Below, piece after piece: positions 53,071-62,322 of a stretch of 64,000 bases of DNA. The notes under the pieces are model-generated. The model saw only the letters and a program-made list of their open reading frames with translations. It searched no databases and was not told the origin of the DNA. Source of the stretch: Pseudomonas caspiana (GTDB taxonomy: Bacteria > Pseudomonadota > Gammaproteobacteria > Pseudomonadales > Pseudomonadaceae); assembly GCF_002158995.1 (NCBI RefSeq), contig NZ_LOHF01000015.1:7474-71473 (forward strand). Direction: 5' to 3'. The number at the start of each line of letters is the position of its first letter. Positions within the stretch are counted from its first letter, which is position 1. Both the position numbers and the translations under genes were made by a program.

Positions 53071-54627
53071 ATGATGAGCAATCCACTGCTACGCGCCCTT
53101 GTGCCGCTGGTGGCAGACCTTAGCCGCGAGCTGCCTGATGAGGAGCGTTATCGGCGGTTGCTGAGTGCATTACGGCAGTTACTGCCGTGCGACGCGGTCG
53201 CTTTGCTCAAGCTGGAAGACGATGTGCTGATTCCTTTGGCGGTTGAAGGTCTGAGCGCCGATACCCTTGGCCGCCGCTTTCGAGTCGAAGAACATCCCCG
53301 ATTGAAGCTCCTGCTGGAAAACCCGAAGCCAACGCGCTTTTCCATGGATTGTGAGTTGCCCGACCCCTATGACGGATTGGTCGAGGGTCATCAGGGGCAT
53401 CTGGAAATTCACGATTGCCTGGGTTGCCCGCTGTACTTTCAGGACAAACCCTGGGGCCTGATCACTCTGGACTCCCTTGACCCCTCCAGCTTTGGTCAGG
53501 TCGATCTGGACAACCTGGAAGCCTTCGCAGGGCTCGCTGCCGCAACGGTAATGGCGAGTGAGCGCATCAATCAGCTGGCGCGTGGCTTTGAAGATCAACG
53601 TCAATTGGCTGAAGTCTACAAGCGGGCCGCAGGTGGTCGCGGGCTGCGGGAGCTGATTGGCCAGAGCCCAGTGCACAAGCGTTTGCTTCAGGAGATCCAG
53701 TTGGTGGGCAACAGCCCTCTGTCGGTGCTGATCACGGGGGAAACCGGGGTCGGCAAAGAATTGGTTGCCGAAGCCATTCACCTCAGTTCGCCCCGTGCTC
53801 ACAAACCGCTGATCAGCCTGAACTGCGCGGCCTTGCCGGAAACGCTTGTAGAAAGCGAACTGTTCGGCCATGTCAAAGGCGCTTTCTCGGGTGCTGTGAA
53901 CGGACGTAGCGGCAAATTCGAACTGGCCGATGGTGGGACTATTTTCCTTGATGAAGTCGGTGAACTGCCGTTAGCAGTGCAATCCAAGCTGTTGCGTGTA
54001 TTGCAAAGCGGTCAACTGCAGCGGGTCGGGTCTGATCAGGAAAACAAGGTGGACGTGCGGATCATCGCTGCCACCAATCGCGACTTGGCCGAGGAAGTCC
54101 GGTCCGGTCGTTTCCGCGCTGATCTGTACCACCGGCTAAGCGTCTATCCTCTCTTGGTACCTCCGTTGCGCGAACGCGGCCGTGATGTCTTGCTGCTGGC
54201 GGGGTACTTCCTTGAAGAGAATCGTGCACGCATGGGCTTGCGCAGTTTGCGACTCAACGGTGAGGCGCAGAAGCTGTTGCTGGCTCATACATGGCCTGGC
54301 AACGTGCGCGAGCTGGAGCATCTGATCAGTCGCGCCGTGCTCAAGTCCCTTTCGTTGAGTATCGAACGACCGCGTATTCTGACCATTGAAGCCCATGCCG
54401 TTGGCCTGCAAGAGGACGCCGTTGTAGTGCAGTCTCATCGGCAGGAAAGGGGGGCAACTGTCCCGGAGGCCGGGACGACTTTGAAGACCGCCGTTGACGC
54501 TTATCAAAAGCAGATGATCGAGCAGGCGCTGTTGCGCCATGAGGGCAAATGGATCGAAGTCGCGCGAGAAATGGGGGTGGATCGAGCCAACTTGAGTCGT
54601 TTAGCTAAACGTCTGTGCATTCGTTGA
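53071..54627 (+). CDS. norR: NorR-type sigma-54 activator
   Basis: This is a 518-residue nitric-oxide-responsive enhancer-binding protein. An N-terminal GAF domain occupies about 1-170. The AAA+ domain has Walker A GETGVGKE (Lys229), the sigma-54 contact loop GAFSGA at 270-275 (Ser in place of the usual Thr) and Walker B GGTIFLDEVGELP. The C-terminal Fis-type helix-turn-helix ends with IEVAREMGVDRANLSRLAKR. In Pseudomonas NorR/FhpR normally switches on a flavohaemoglobin or NO reductase gene, but none is adjacent here. Two ATG codons compete as starts. Confidence 0.9.
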   Translation: MMSNPLLRALVPLVADLSRELPDEERYRRLLSALRQLLPCDAVALLKLEDDVLIPLAVEGLSADTLGRRFRVEEHPRLKLLLENPKPTRFSMDCELPDPYDGLVEGHQGHLEIHDCLGCPLYFQDKPWGLITLDSLDPSSFGQVDLDNLEAFAGLAAATVMASERINQLARGFEDQRQLAEVYKRAAGGRGLRELIGQSPVHKRLLQEIQLVGNSPLSVLITGETGVGKELVAEAIHLSSPRAHKPLISLNCAALPETLVESELFGHVKGAFSGAVNGRSGKFELADGGTIFLDEVGELPLAVQSKLLRVLQSGQLQRVGSDQENKVDVRIIAATNRDLAEEVRSGRFRADLYHRLSVYPLLVPPLRERGRDVLLLAGYFLEENRARMGLRSLRLNGEAQKLLLAHTWPGNVRELEHLISRAVLKSLSLSIERPRILTIEAHAVGLQEDAVVVQSHRQERGATVPEAGTTLKTAVDAYQKQMIEQALLRHEGKWIEVAREMGVDRANLSRLAKRLCIR

Positions 54628-54785
54628 TCAGCTTTTTTACATTGAATCAAGCGTATGAACGTATGACGCGTCGAGCAAGTTGGTGAACTGTTATTTGGTC
54701 GCGATTTGTGAAAAAAGAGTGAATTTTTTGGAAAGGCGGAAGGTCCTCTATTGCACTAAGTAAATCACAAGGAGGCGCTGCCTGG

Positions 54786-55010
54786 ATGTCACAGTACAAA
54801 CATTACAGAATCGATTATTTGCTAAACGGCGCGTTCAAGTCTTTCTACATCAGTGCAGAGCACATGGATAATTCCGAAGCATGGCATCATGCCAGCGTTG
54901 ATGCAGGTATTGCCCGTATACCCAAATATCGAACAGAAAAAGTACCTCGCGTTTCGAAACCTTACGCGGAGCACTTCGGCATAACTAACGTCGAGTGGTT
55001 ACAGAGTTGA
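54786..55010 (+). CDS. DUF6555-like small protein
   Basis: This is a 74-residue soluble protein, YKHYRIDYLLNGAFKSFYIS at the start, with several aromatic residues and a WHHAS segment. It resembles small Pseudomonas-specific proteins grouped as DUF6555. AAGGAGG precedes the ATG by about 10 nt. It follows norR by 158 nt and has a palindrome after its stop. Function is unknown. Confidence 0.75.
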   Translation: MSQYKHYRIDYLLNGAFKSFYISAEHMDNSEAWHHASVDAGIARIPKYRTEKVPRVSKPYAEHFGITNVEWLQS

Positions 55011-55019
55011 TGAGGTTGA

Positions 55020-55045
55020 CCGGCCGTGTCTGACGACACGGCCGG
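55020..55045. terminator. GC-rich hairpin between convergent small genes
   Basis: CCGGCCGTGTC and GACACGGCCGG form an 11-bp perfect stem with a TGAC loop directly after the DUF6555-like gene. A clear T-run is absent, so efficiency is uncertain. Confidence 0.7.
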
Positions 55046-55080
55046 CTTGCTATACCTGCAACGGGTGTAGTGTTCAGCGA

Positions 55081-55251
55081 TCAATCGCTGGATTTATTGC
55101 GGTGGAAATCCCCTTTTTCTGGCAACAACTCAGTTCCTGGTTCGAACTCATCTTCCGGATCGGCCTCATCGGTTACGGGGTCCGGGACGGTTTGCGGGTA
55201 TTGAACATCTTTCGGCGCAGCATCTGGATTTTCCGGGCGGGAGCCGACCAT
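55081..55251 (-). CDS. Small acidic hypothetical protein, 56 aa
   Basis: This short gene starts with MVGSRPENPDAAPKDVQYP and is strongly acidic and proline-rich (TDEADPEDEFEPG), with a lysine-containing tail. A very good AGGAGG site stands 8 nt before the ATG, and codon use is typical of the chromosome. It is likely disordered. It lies 109 nt downstream of the MFS gene on the same strand and could be co-transcribed with it. No function is known. Confidence 0.75.
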   Translation of the reverse strand: MVGSRPENPDAAPKDVQYPQTVPDPVTDEADPEDEFEPGTELLPEKGDFHRNKSSD

Positions 55252-55360
55252 ATGGGATACCTCCTCTCTAGCAGTTGGGCCGGGCAGGCTTCAGTTAAGC
55301 AGCCTTGCTCAGCTCTTTCAGGTGAGGTGATGATCGGGCTCGCCGCAGCACCGTTATGTA

Positions 55361-56791
55361 TTAACGGTGCGCAATGTTTTCCAGTGCCAGGTTACGGGTT
55401 CGCGGCCCGAATCCACTGATGGTAATGATCACTATCAACATGCTGCTGACGATAAATGCCAGCACGCCGGGCGTGCCGAAGTGTTCAAGAAAGAAACCGA
55501 TCAGCAGGCTGCTGAACACTGTCGACAGGCGACTGAATGAATAGCAGAAACCCACGGCGCGGGCGCGAATATTGGTCGGGAACAACTCTCCCTGGTAGGA
55601 GTGGTAGCTAAAGCTCAGCCATGCGTTGCAGAAAGTGATCATCACCCCGCAAAACACCAGGCCTACCGCCGAAGTCTGAAAAGCGAACAGGGTGCCGAAA
55701 ATCATCGAGCCTAAGGCCGAACCGACGATCTGCCATTTGTTTTCGAAACGGTTGGCGAACCTGACGAACAACAGCGGACCCAGTGGGTAGGCCAAGGTGA
55801 TGATGAACGCGTAGCCCAGGCTATGAGTGACGCTTACGCCCTGGCCGGACAGCAACGCGGGCAGCCAGTTGCCGAAGCCGAAGAAGCCAATGGCCTGGAA
55901 GATGTGGAACACAATCAACATCAATGCGCGGCGGCGATAAGGTGGTTGCCAGATATCGGCAAATCGGCCCTTGCCCGAGACAGCGACAATTTCCGGTTCC
56001 GGGGCGTCCAATGGCTTGCCATGGTCGCGTTCACAGCGTGACTCAATGTCATCCATGATGCGTTCCGCTTCCTCGAAGCGTCCGTGTTGCGCCAGCCAGC
56101 GCGGCGATTCTGGCAAGCGTGAGCGCAGCCACCAGATGAACAGCGCGAATACCGCGCTGGCTAAGACCACCCAGCGCCAGCCAGAGACTCCGAACGGCGC
56201 TTGCGGCACCAGCCACCAGGACATCAGCGCCACAGCGGGTACCGACAGAAACTGAATAAAGAAGGCAAATGCGAACGCTGAGCTGCGCATGCGCTTGGGC
56301 ACCAGTTCGGATAAGTAAGCATCAATGGTAACCAGCTCAATCCCCAGGCCGATCCCCACCAGAAAACGCATGCAGATGATGCCCAGTGCGTCGCTCTGAA
56401 TACCCATCAATACCGTGGCGACGGTGTACCAGATCAGGGCGAAAGTAAAAATTGCCCGACGGCCAAAACGGTCGGCAATGGGGCTTAGCAGGCTGGCACC
56501 CAGAAACAGGCCCAGAAACGTAGCAGACGCAAAAGCGGCCTGATCGGAGAAGCCGAACACACCCTGCGCTCCGGTGGCGAAGATGCCGTCACGCAGCAGG
56601 CCGGGGCTGATGTAAGCAGTTTGGAAGAGATCATAAAGCTCGAAAAAACCACCGATGGACAATAACGCCACTAGTTTCCAGATCGTAGCCACTGCGGGCA
56701 GGCGATCGATGCGCGCAGAAATCTGCGCCGCGCGGATCGGATCAACGCTGTCACCGGCTGCCGAACTGCTGGCGATAGAAGGGGAGGACAT
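55361..56791 (-). CDS. MFS transporter, sugar-porter-like
   Basis: This is a 476-residue permease with twelve expected helices. The loop 2-3 signature is PIADRFGRRAIF; GIELVTIDAYLSELVPKRMRS and LPESPRWLAQHGRFEEAERI are characteristic of the sugar-porter/SV2-like branch of the major facilitator superfamily. The second half repeats the pattern weakly (YSFSRLSTVF). The substrate cannot be told: aromatic acids or polyols are both possible. It faces MntH across a REP-containing gap. Confidence 0.9.
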   Translation of the reverse strand: MSSPSIASSSAAGDSVDPIRAAQISARIDRLPAVATIWKLVALLSIGGFFELYDLFQTAYISPGLLRDGIFATGAQGVFGFSDQAAFASATFLGLFLGASLLSPIADRFGRRAIFTFALIWYTVATVLMGIQSDALGIICMRFLVGIGLGIELVTIDAYLSELVPKRMRSSAFAFAFFIQFLSVPAVALMSWWLVPQAPFGVSGWRWVVLASAVFALFIWWLRSRLPESPRWLAQHGRFEEAERIMDDIESRCERDHGKPLDAPEPEIVAVSGKGRFADIWQPPYRRRALMLIVFHIFQAIGFFGFGNWLPALLSGQGVSVTHSLGYAFIITLAYPLGPLLFVRFANRFENKWQIVGSALGSMIFGTLFAFQTSAVGLVFCGVMITFCNAWLSFSYHSYQGELFPTNIRARAVGFCYSFSRLSTVFSSLLIGFFLEHFGTPGVLAFIVSSMLIVIITISGFGPRTRNLALENIAHR

Positions 56792-57157
56792 ACGCAGGCT
56801 TCCATTATTTTTGATGACGTATGGTAGCGGTTTTACAATTTGTAATGATTGCTGGTTTCACCTTGTTTTTTGTTTTATTTGGATAAAAATTGCTAAGTAT
56901 TGAATTTAATTGGTTTTAAATTTTTATTCGGGTTGGTTATTAGCTGAAATGAAGGGGATCCTTCGACGCGCAGAACCATTGGGTGCAGGGCTCGCCCGCG
57001 ATAAGGCTGTACGCGGTTCACGTTAAGGAGTGTCCAGACTTATCGCGGGCGAACCCTGCTCCCACAGCTTCTTTCGAGAAGGCAAATCGCTGGCTGTATC
57101 AAGATATGTCACGAATCTTTAAGATTGGCTTTCCGCTCCGCTGCCAGCCTGGTTCCT
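56792..57157. other. Intergenic gap with AT-rich stretch and REP doublet
   Basis: These 366 nt hold divergent promoters for the MFS and mntH genes. Positions 56860-56935 are unusually AT-rich for this chromosome. A REP doublet occupies 56980-57066. No gene is seen. Confidence 0.6.
56980..57066. repeat. REP doublet (GCAGGGCTCGCCCGCGATAAG type)
   Basis: The inverted arms begin TGGGTGCAGGGCTCGCCCGC and end GCGGGCGAACCCTGCTCCCA. It is the common GGGAGC-GCCCGCG element and lies upstream of mntH. Confidence 0.85.
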
Positions 57158-58477
57158 GTGAAGTTCAAACTGCCCACCACTGCTACTGCTCCCTTTTGCC
57201 CGTCTGCCGTGACCGACAGCGTTGCCATTCCGGCCAATGCCTCGCTGGCGCGCAAGATGCTTCTGTTCGTTGGCCCTGGCCTGCTGGTTTCCATTGGCTA
57301 CATGGACCCCGGCAATTGGGCTACGGCCATTGAGGCCGGGTCGCGATTCGGCTATGCGCTGCTGTTTGTGGTGGTGCTGGCAAGCCTGTCCGGCATGGTC
57401 TTGCAGAACTTGTGCTCGCGGCTGGGCATCGCCACGGGGCGCGACCTGGCGCAGTTGTCTGCATCACGTTACAGTCCAGGCGTAGCCAAAGGGCAATGGC
57501 TGCTGGCCGAGCTGTCGATTCTCGCCACGGACCTGGCGGAAGTGCTGGGTGCGGCGTTGGCGTTTCACCTGTTGTTAGGTGTGTCGATTACCACCGGGGT
57601 CGTCCTGACCGCGTTTGACACGTTGATAGTGCTTGCACTGCAAGGGGCTAACTTTCGCCGTCTTGAAGCTATTGTGTTGGGGTTGATCGCGACCATTGGT
57701 GCCTGCTTCACCGTGGAACTGGTGCTGATCAAACCTTTCTGGCCTGACGTCGCTGCGGGCCTCAAGCCCAGTTGGGATGTGCTGAGTAGTCAGGAGCCAC
57801 TGTACCTGGCTATCGGTATTCTCGGCGCGACAGTGATGCCTCATAACCTGTATCTGCATTCATCGGTGGTGCAGACCCGGGTCAATGGCAGCGATAACGC
57901 GAGCAAAGCCAGTGCCATCAAGTTCGCCCGGCTGGACACTATTGCCTCCCTGAGCCTGGCACTGTTGATCAATGCCGCCATCCTGATCCTTGCCGCCGCG
58001 GCTTTTCACAAGAGCGGGCATACCGACGTGGTGGAAATTCAGGACGCCTACCACCTGCTTGATCCTCTGGTAGGCGGAGCGGTGGCCAGCGTGTTGTTTG
58101 GCATCGCGTTACTGGCGGCGGGACAGAGCTCCACTTTCACCGGGACCATCGCTGGGCAAGTGGTGCTGGAGGGCTTTTTACAGGCGAAAATCCCGTGCTG
58201 GCAACGGCGTTTGATTACCCGCGCCCTGGCCTTGATCCCTGCGCTGATCGGAGTGATCTGGCTGGGCGATGGGGCGGTGGGCAAGATGCTGGTGCTCAGT
58301 CAGGTTGTGCTTAGCCTGCAACTGCCGTTCGCCTTGTGGCCGTTGATCCGCTTTACCAGTGACCGGCAATTGATGGGGCCTTTCGTCAACAGCCGCCTGG
58401 TCAAGACCGCGGCGTGGGGCCTGTTTGGATTGATCTCGACAGCGAACCTCACGTTGATGTGGTTTTGGGTGAGTTGA
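57158..58477 (+). CDS. mntH: Manganese transporter MntH (Nramp family)
   Basis: This is a 439-residue proton-coupled Mn/Fe importer with about eleven helices. Metal-binding motifs are IGYMDPGNWAT (Asp50, Asn53) and VMPHNLYLHSS. I prefer GTG 57158, which gives the product KFKLPTTATAPF after the initiator; the frame is open to TTG 57125. No strong ribosome site is seen for either, so the start is uncertain. A Fur or MntR site was not evident. Confidence 0.93.
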   Translation: MKFKLPTTATAPFCPSAVTDSVAIPANASLARKMLLFVGPGLLVSIGYMDPGNWATAIEAGSRFGYALLFVVVLASLSGMVLQNLCSRLGIATGRDLAQLSASRYSPGVAKGQWLLAELSILATDLAEVLGAALAFHLLLGVSITTGVVLTAFDTLIVLALQGANFRRLEAIVLGLIATIGACFTVELVLIKPFWPDVAAGLKPSWDVLSSQEPLYLAIGILGATVMPHNLYLHSSVVQTRVNGSDNASKASAIKFARLDTIASLSLALLINAAILILAAAAFHKSGHTDVVEIQDAYHLLDPLVGGAVASVLFGIALLAAGQSSTFTGTIAGQVVLEGFLQAKIPCWQRRLITRALALIPALIGVIWLGDGAVGKMLVLSQVVLSLQLPFALWPLIRFTSDRQLMGPFVNSRLVKTAAWGLFGLISTANLTLMWFWVS

Positions 58478-58500
58478 GTCAACGCTGAACTTTTACCCTT

Positions 58501-58570
58501 TAGGAGCTGCCGAAGGCTGCGAAAGCGTTATATCTGGCATACCCTCTTCGCAGCCTTCGCCAGCTCTACC
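58501..58570. repeat. REP doublet (GCTGCCGAAGGCTGCGA type)
   Basis: The inverted arms GAGCTGCCGAAGGCTGCGA and TCGCAGCCTTCGCCAGCTC lie between mntH and the MFS gene. It is the same family as 32671-32743. Confidence 0.87.
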
Positions 58571-58590
58571 ATAGCCATGTTGATGGCGCG

Positions 58591-60099
58591 ATGGGGCTGT
58601 CTACTCCGACGGAAATGGAGCGGCTTTTGAACAGCACAGCTTCACTGACGACTGGCCAGAAAAGCCCCGAAGGCCAGGTCTTCGAAACCGATCTCCCCGC
58701 ACGCCTGGATCGTTTGCCATGGGGGCGCTTTCATACCCTGTTGGTTTTCGCCCTCGGCATTACCTGGCTACTCGATGGCCTTGAAGTGACGCTGGCAGGT
58801 TCGGTGTCCGGTGCGCTGAAAAGCAGCCCGGCGCTGCAGATGTCCAACAGCGATATCGGGCTTGCAGGTGCTGTCTACATTGCCGGGGCGGTACTCGGTG
58901 CTTTGTTGTTCGGCTGGCTGACTGACCGTCTGGGGCGACGCAAACTGTTCTTTATCACCTTGCTGCTGTATGTCGGTGCCACAGCGGCGACCGCGTTTTC
59001 GTTCAGTCTGGGCAGCTTTCTGCTGTTCCGCTTCCTCACAGGCATGGGCATCGGCGGTGAGTACACCGCAATCAATTCCACCATTCAGGAATTCACCCCC
59101 GCGCGTTACCGGGGCTGGGTTGACCTGACCATCAACGGTACGTTCTGGCTGGGTGCGGCGTTGGGCGCTGGTGGCTCTATCGTGTTGCTGGATCCGCAGT
59201 GGGTGGGCGGCGATCTTGGCTGGCGACTGTGTTTCGGGATTGGTGCGGCATTGGGGCTGCTGATTTTGTTGATGCGCCTGTGGTTGCCAGAGAGCCCGCG
59301 CTGGCTGTTGATCCACGGGCAAGCGGAGGAGGCGACCCGCATTGTTGAGCAAATCGAGAACCGGCTTCGCGATCAAGGCCATGAACTGCCACCTCTGACC
59401 GGCAAACCCTTGCGCCTGCATGCGCGCGATCACACGCCCATCCGGGAAATCTTCCACACCCTGTTTGTCAGCTTCCGCCAGCGAGCGCTGGTCGGCATGA
59501 CGCTGCTCACCGCTCAGGCGTTCTTCTACAACGCGATCTTTTTCACCTACGCGCTGGTGCTCACCGATTTCTACAACGTGCCCTCCGAGCAGGTCGGCTG
59601 GTATGTGTTGCCGCTGGCACTGGGTAATTTCTGCGGTCCGTTGCTGCTTGGAAGACTGTTCGATGTGATCGGCCGACGCGTGATGATCAGCCTGACCTAC
59701 GCCATATCCGGTGTGTTGTTGGCCATCAGCGGTTATCTGTTTCAACAAGGCTTGCTTGATGTCACCCAACAAGCGGTGGCCTGGATGGTGATTTTCTTTT
59801 TCGCGTCGGCGGCGGCCAGCTCGGCGTATCTGACCGTGGCAGAAACCTTTCCTCTGGAGATTCGAGCCTTGGCGATTGCTGTGTTTTACGCCTTCGGCAC
59901 CGGTCTGGGCGGGATCATCGGGCCCACGCTGTTCGGTGAGTTGATTCAGACTCAGGACCGCAGCAACGTGTTGATCGGTTACCTGATTGGCGCAGCGCTG
60001 ATGATGATTGCTGCGGGTGTTCAGGGGGTATGGGGCGTCGCGGCGGAGCGCAGGTCACTGGAGGAGGTCGCCAGGCCATTATCCCAGGCCAAAGACTGA
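58591..60099 (+). CDS. MFS transporter
   Basis: This is a 502-residue permease with twelve helices. Superfamily motifs are GWLTDRLGRRKLFF, RFLTGMGIGGEYTAINSTI and LPESPRWLLIHGQAEEATRI, placing it in the sugar-porter/organic acid branch close to the carrier at 55361. ATG 58591 and ATG 58615 are both possible; neither has a strong Shine-Dalgarno. The substrate is unknown. The short gene after it points the other way. Confidence 0.9.
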   Translation: MGLSTPTEMERLLNSTASLTTGQKSPEGQVFETDLPARLDRLPWGRFHTLLVFALGITWLLDGLEVTLAGSVSGALKSSPALQMSNSDIGLAGAVYIAGAVLGALLFGWLTDRLGRRKLFFITLLLYVGATAATAFSFSLGSFLLFRFLTGMGIGGEYTAINSTIQEFTPARYRGWVDLTINGTFWLGAALGAGGSIVLLDPQWVGGDLGWRLCFGIGAALGLLILLMRLWLPESPRWLLIHGQAEEATRIVEQIENRLRDQGHELPPLTGKPLRLHARDHTPIREIFHTLFVSFRQRALVGMTLLTAQAFFYNAIFFTYALVLTDFYNVPSEQVGWYVLPLALGNFCGPLLLGRLFDVIGRRVMISLTYAISGVLLAISGYLFQQGLLDVTQQAVAWMVIFFFASAAASSAYLTVAETFPLEIRALAIAVFYAFGTGLGGIIGPTLFGELIQTQDRSNVLIGYLIGAALMMIAAGVQGVWGVAAERRSLEEVARPLSQAKD

Positions 60100-60100
60100 G

Positions 60101-60310
60101 TCAGCAGTCGATACGCTGGGCGACGTCGCGCAAGTCTTCTACGGAGGCTTGCAACTTGTCGATCTGCTGGACCACGTCTGTGACATCCCGAGCGTGGATG
60201 GAGTGCTGTAAATACAGCAGATGCCCGGAAAGGTTGAGGGAAACACCTTCGAGATCGTTGGCAGTGCGCTGCAAGTCGCTCTGGATGTTTTTCAGGTCTT
60301 CGATGTTCAA
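60101..60310 (-). CDS. Small coiled-coil hypothetical protein
   Basis: This is a 69-residue protein, mostly amphipathic helix with heptad-like leucines (LQRTANDLEGVSLNL, QIDKLQASVEDLRDV). It starts at TTG 60310 with CGGAG 8 nt upstream. The stop is one base after the MFS stop on the other strand. It could be a small structural or regulatory helix protein; no family is recognised. Confidence 0.6.
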   Translation of the reverse strand: MNIEDLKNIQSDLQRTANDLEGVSLNLSGHLLYLQHSIHARDVTDVVQQIDKLQASVEDLRDVAQRIDC

Positions 60311-60430
60311 CGTATAACTCCGGAAGTCAGGGGCCGAGTGGCATTGACATCCAGGTCAAAGCAGCCATCGACAGAACAGAGATGGCCAATTGATATATTG
60401 CGCAAATTCAGCGTGTTTGTCGCGTGTTTT

Positions 60431-60631
60431 TTACTCGTCTTCCAGGTCGGACTCGGAATAGGAGTCCAGTAACGCGGCCAATGCCAGCGTGCGCTGCAGG
60501 CCGGTCGTGGTTTTCATGATCTCGGCCACGGCCTCGATGGCTGCCGCTTTGGCCTGTGCACGTTCTGCGTCGGTGTTGTTAGGTGTCGCGTCCTGAGCCG
60601 CGGCGATGATTGATTCTTCAAAACTGTTCAT
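60431..60631 (-). CDS. Small acidic hypothetical protein, 66 aa
   Basis: This is an alanine-rich helical protein (AERAQAKAAAIEAVAEIM) ending in the acidic SESDLEDE. ATG 60631 is used; a longer frame to 60721 adds residues that look random. The ribosome site is weak (AGAG). It lies 120 nt upstream of the coiled-coil gene on the same strand. Confidence 0.6.
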   Translation of the reverse strand: MNSFEESIIAAAQDATPNNTDAERAQAKAAAIEAVAEIMKTTTGLQRTLALAALLDSYSESDLEDE

Positions 60632-60821
60632 GGCTTGCGCTCTGCAAATGAAGGCATCTGGCGGGCAAATCTGTTTAGTTGCCCGTCCAGTGCGGGCCAT
60701 TCTGCCTGATTCCAGCCACAAGAGTCAGGGGTGCTGTGCACTGGGTGATTTTCTTCAATACGCCGCCACGGCTGATCCCTACTTTGACCGGGTCATTTCT
60801 GATCAGGTTAAAGGTGTTCGA

Positions 60822-61409
60822 ATGAGTGTGTTGGTGTCCATGGCGGCCTTTGCGCTGGCTTCTTCAATTACCCCCGGCCCGGTCAATATCGTGGCGTTGA
60901 GTTCGGGAGCGCGTTATGGCCTGGGGGCGGCGCTGCTGCACGTGACCGGTGCGACGCTGGGGTTCACCCTGCTGTTGATTCTGATCGGCTTTGGCCTGCA
61001 TGAAACGCTGCTGCACTTGCCGTTTCTGACCCTGGCAATCAAATGGGCCGGGGTGGCATTCCTGTTGTACATGGCCTGGAAGCTGGCGTGGGATGACGGG
61101 CAACTGGACGTCGAGCGTGAGGGTGATAAACCTTCGATGCTGGTGGGCGCGATCATGCAGTGGCTGAACCCCAAGGCGTGGCTGGCGTGCATTGCCGGAA
61201 TGGGGGCGTTTGTCGCCAGTGGCGAAACGCGCCTGATCTGGCAATTTGCGCTCATCTATTTTGTGATCTGCTATCTGTCCCTGGCGTGCTGGGCTTTTGC
61301 CGGGACCTTCCTGCGTCAGTATTTGAAAAGCGCGCTGGGCATTCGCGTTTTCAACCGCAGCATGGCGTTATTGCTGGTGGGTTGCGCGTTGTATCTGTTG
61401 GCGTATTAG
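60822..61409 (+). CDS. LysE-family amino-acid exporter
   Basis: This is a 195-residue inner-membrane protein with about six helices and the family start SSITPGPVNIVALSSGARYG, plus QWLNPKAWLACIAGMGAF in the middle. Such carriers export amino acids or homoserine lactones. AAAGGTG is 6 nt before ATG 60822; the longer open frame from 60606 is not needed. It is convergent with the AraC-type gene, 3 nt apart. Confidence 0.92.
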   Translation: MSVLVSMAAFALASSITPGPVNIVALSSGARYGLGAALLHVTGATLGFTLLLILIGFGLHETLLHLPFLTLAIKWAGVAFLLYMAWKLAWDDGQLDVEREGDKPSMLVGAIMQWLNPKAWLACIAGMGAFVASGETRLIWQFALIYFVICYLSLACWAFAGTFLRQYLKSALGIRVFNRSMALLLVGCALYLLAY

Positions 61410-61412
61410 GCT

Positions 61413-62234
61413 CTATTGCAGACGATATTGCCCCGGTGTTGCGGCCAGATGCTTTTTGAACGCACGTTGAAAGTGCGCCTGATCAGCGAAGCCCAGCTCC
61501 AGAGCCACGTCGGCGATCAACTGGCCGCCTTTGAGTTGCCTGCGAGCATGCTGGATGCGGCGGTTGATCAGGTAAGCGTGGGGCGTCATGTGGTAACGCT
61601 GTTCAAAGGCGCGAATCAGGTATGAACCGGACAGGTTTGCCGCATCGCACATGTCGTCAAGAGTGATCGGTTTTTTGAAGTTATCGTTGATGTACTGGGC
61701 TGCACGTTCGACTCGCTGCGTTGCCAGCTCCGGGCGGATCGAGACGCTACCAAGGGTGTGTTGCATCTTGCTGAAGAAAGCGACAGCGGTGCATTGCTTG
61801 TGCAGAACGTCAGCCTGGTTGTCGATCAGGGTGGTGTAGAGGTGATTCAGACCCCTGAACAGGTCGGGCGCAGTGCTGTGGGTTTGCGCAATCGGCTGAA
61901 AGTCATGATTGTGATCGAGGCCCAGTTCATGTTGCAGGCGGGTCAGCCATTGAGTGTCGACATACAGCATCAGGTATGACCAGTGCTGATCGGCGATGGG
62001 ATTGCAGGCATGGACGTCGCCGGGATTCATCAGCACCACCGTACCCGCACGCACCTGCTGGCTGCTTTTTTCATGCAGATAAGTGCTTTGACCGGCCGTG
62101 ATCGCACCAATGGAAAATATTTCATGGGAGTGCTTGGCATAACACAGCTTTCGCCCATCGCCCACCGAACGCGCCTCGATGAAAGGCAACTGCTCCTCAC
62201 GCCAGAAGTAGGGCGCTTGTGGTGGTGGGTTCAT
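61413..62234 (-). CDS. AraC-family transcriptional regulator
   Basis: This is a 273-residue regulator. The N-terminal cupin domain has HSHEIFSIGAITAGQS and NPGDVHACNP; the C-terminal AraC domain ends with LGFADQAHFQRAFKKHLAAT. ATG 62234 has AAAGGA about 10 nt upstream. The gene is tail-to-tail with the LysE exporter, a pairing that often means the regulator controls the exporter, though divergent promoters are not shared here. Confidence 0.92.
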   Translation of the reverse strand: MNPPPQAPYFWREEQLPFIEARSVGDGRKLCYAKHSHEIFSIGAITAGQSTYLHEKSSQQVRAGTVVLMNPGDVHACNPIADQHWSYLMLYVDTQWLTRLQHELGLDHNHDFQPIAQTHSTAPDLFRGLNHLYTTLIDNQADVLHKQCTAVAFFSKMQHTLGSVSIRPELATQRVERAAQYINDNFKKPITLDDMCDAANLSGSYLIRAFEQRYHMTPHAYLINRRIQHARRQLKGGQLIADVALELGFADQAHFQRAFKKHLAATPGQYRLQ

Positions 62235-62322
62235 GTGGTGTCGATCCTTTGAATTGAAATGGATTTCCTGCAGGAAGATCGGCCAGTGTCCCTGACACCG
62301 CGCTGTCTCGCAATAACCGGGA

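Noticed and set aside
55102..55419. Plus-strand 105-codon frame over the end of the MFS gene
   Set aside because: No ribosome site and random-looking translation; the minus-strand 56-residue frame has a strong AGGAGG and better composition.
58768..59772. Minus-strand open frame of 334 codons opposite the MFS gene
   Set aside because: Glutamine- and histidine-rich low-quality translation; the plus-strand MFS motifs are unmistakable.
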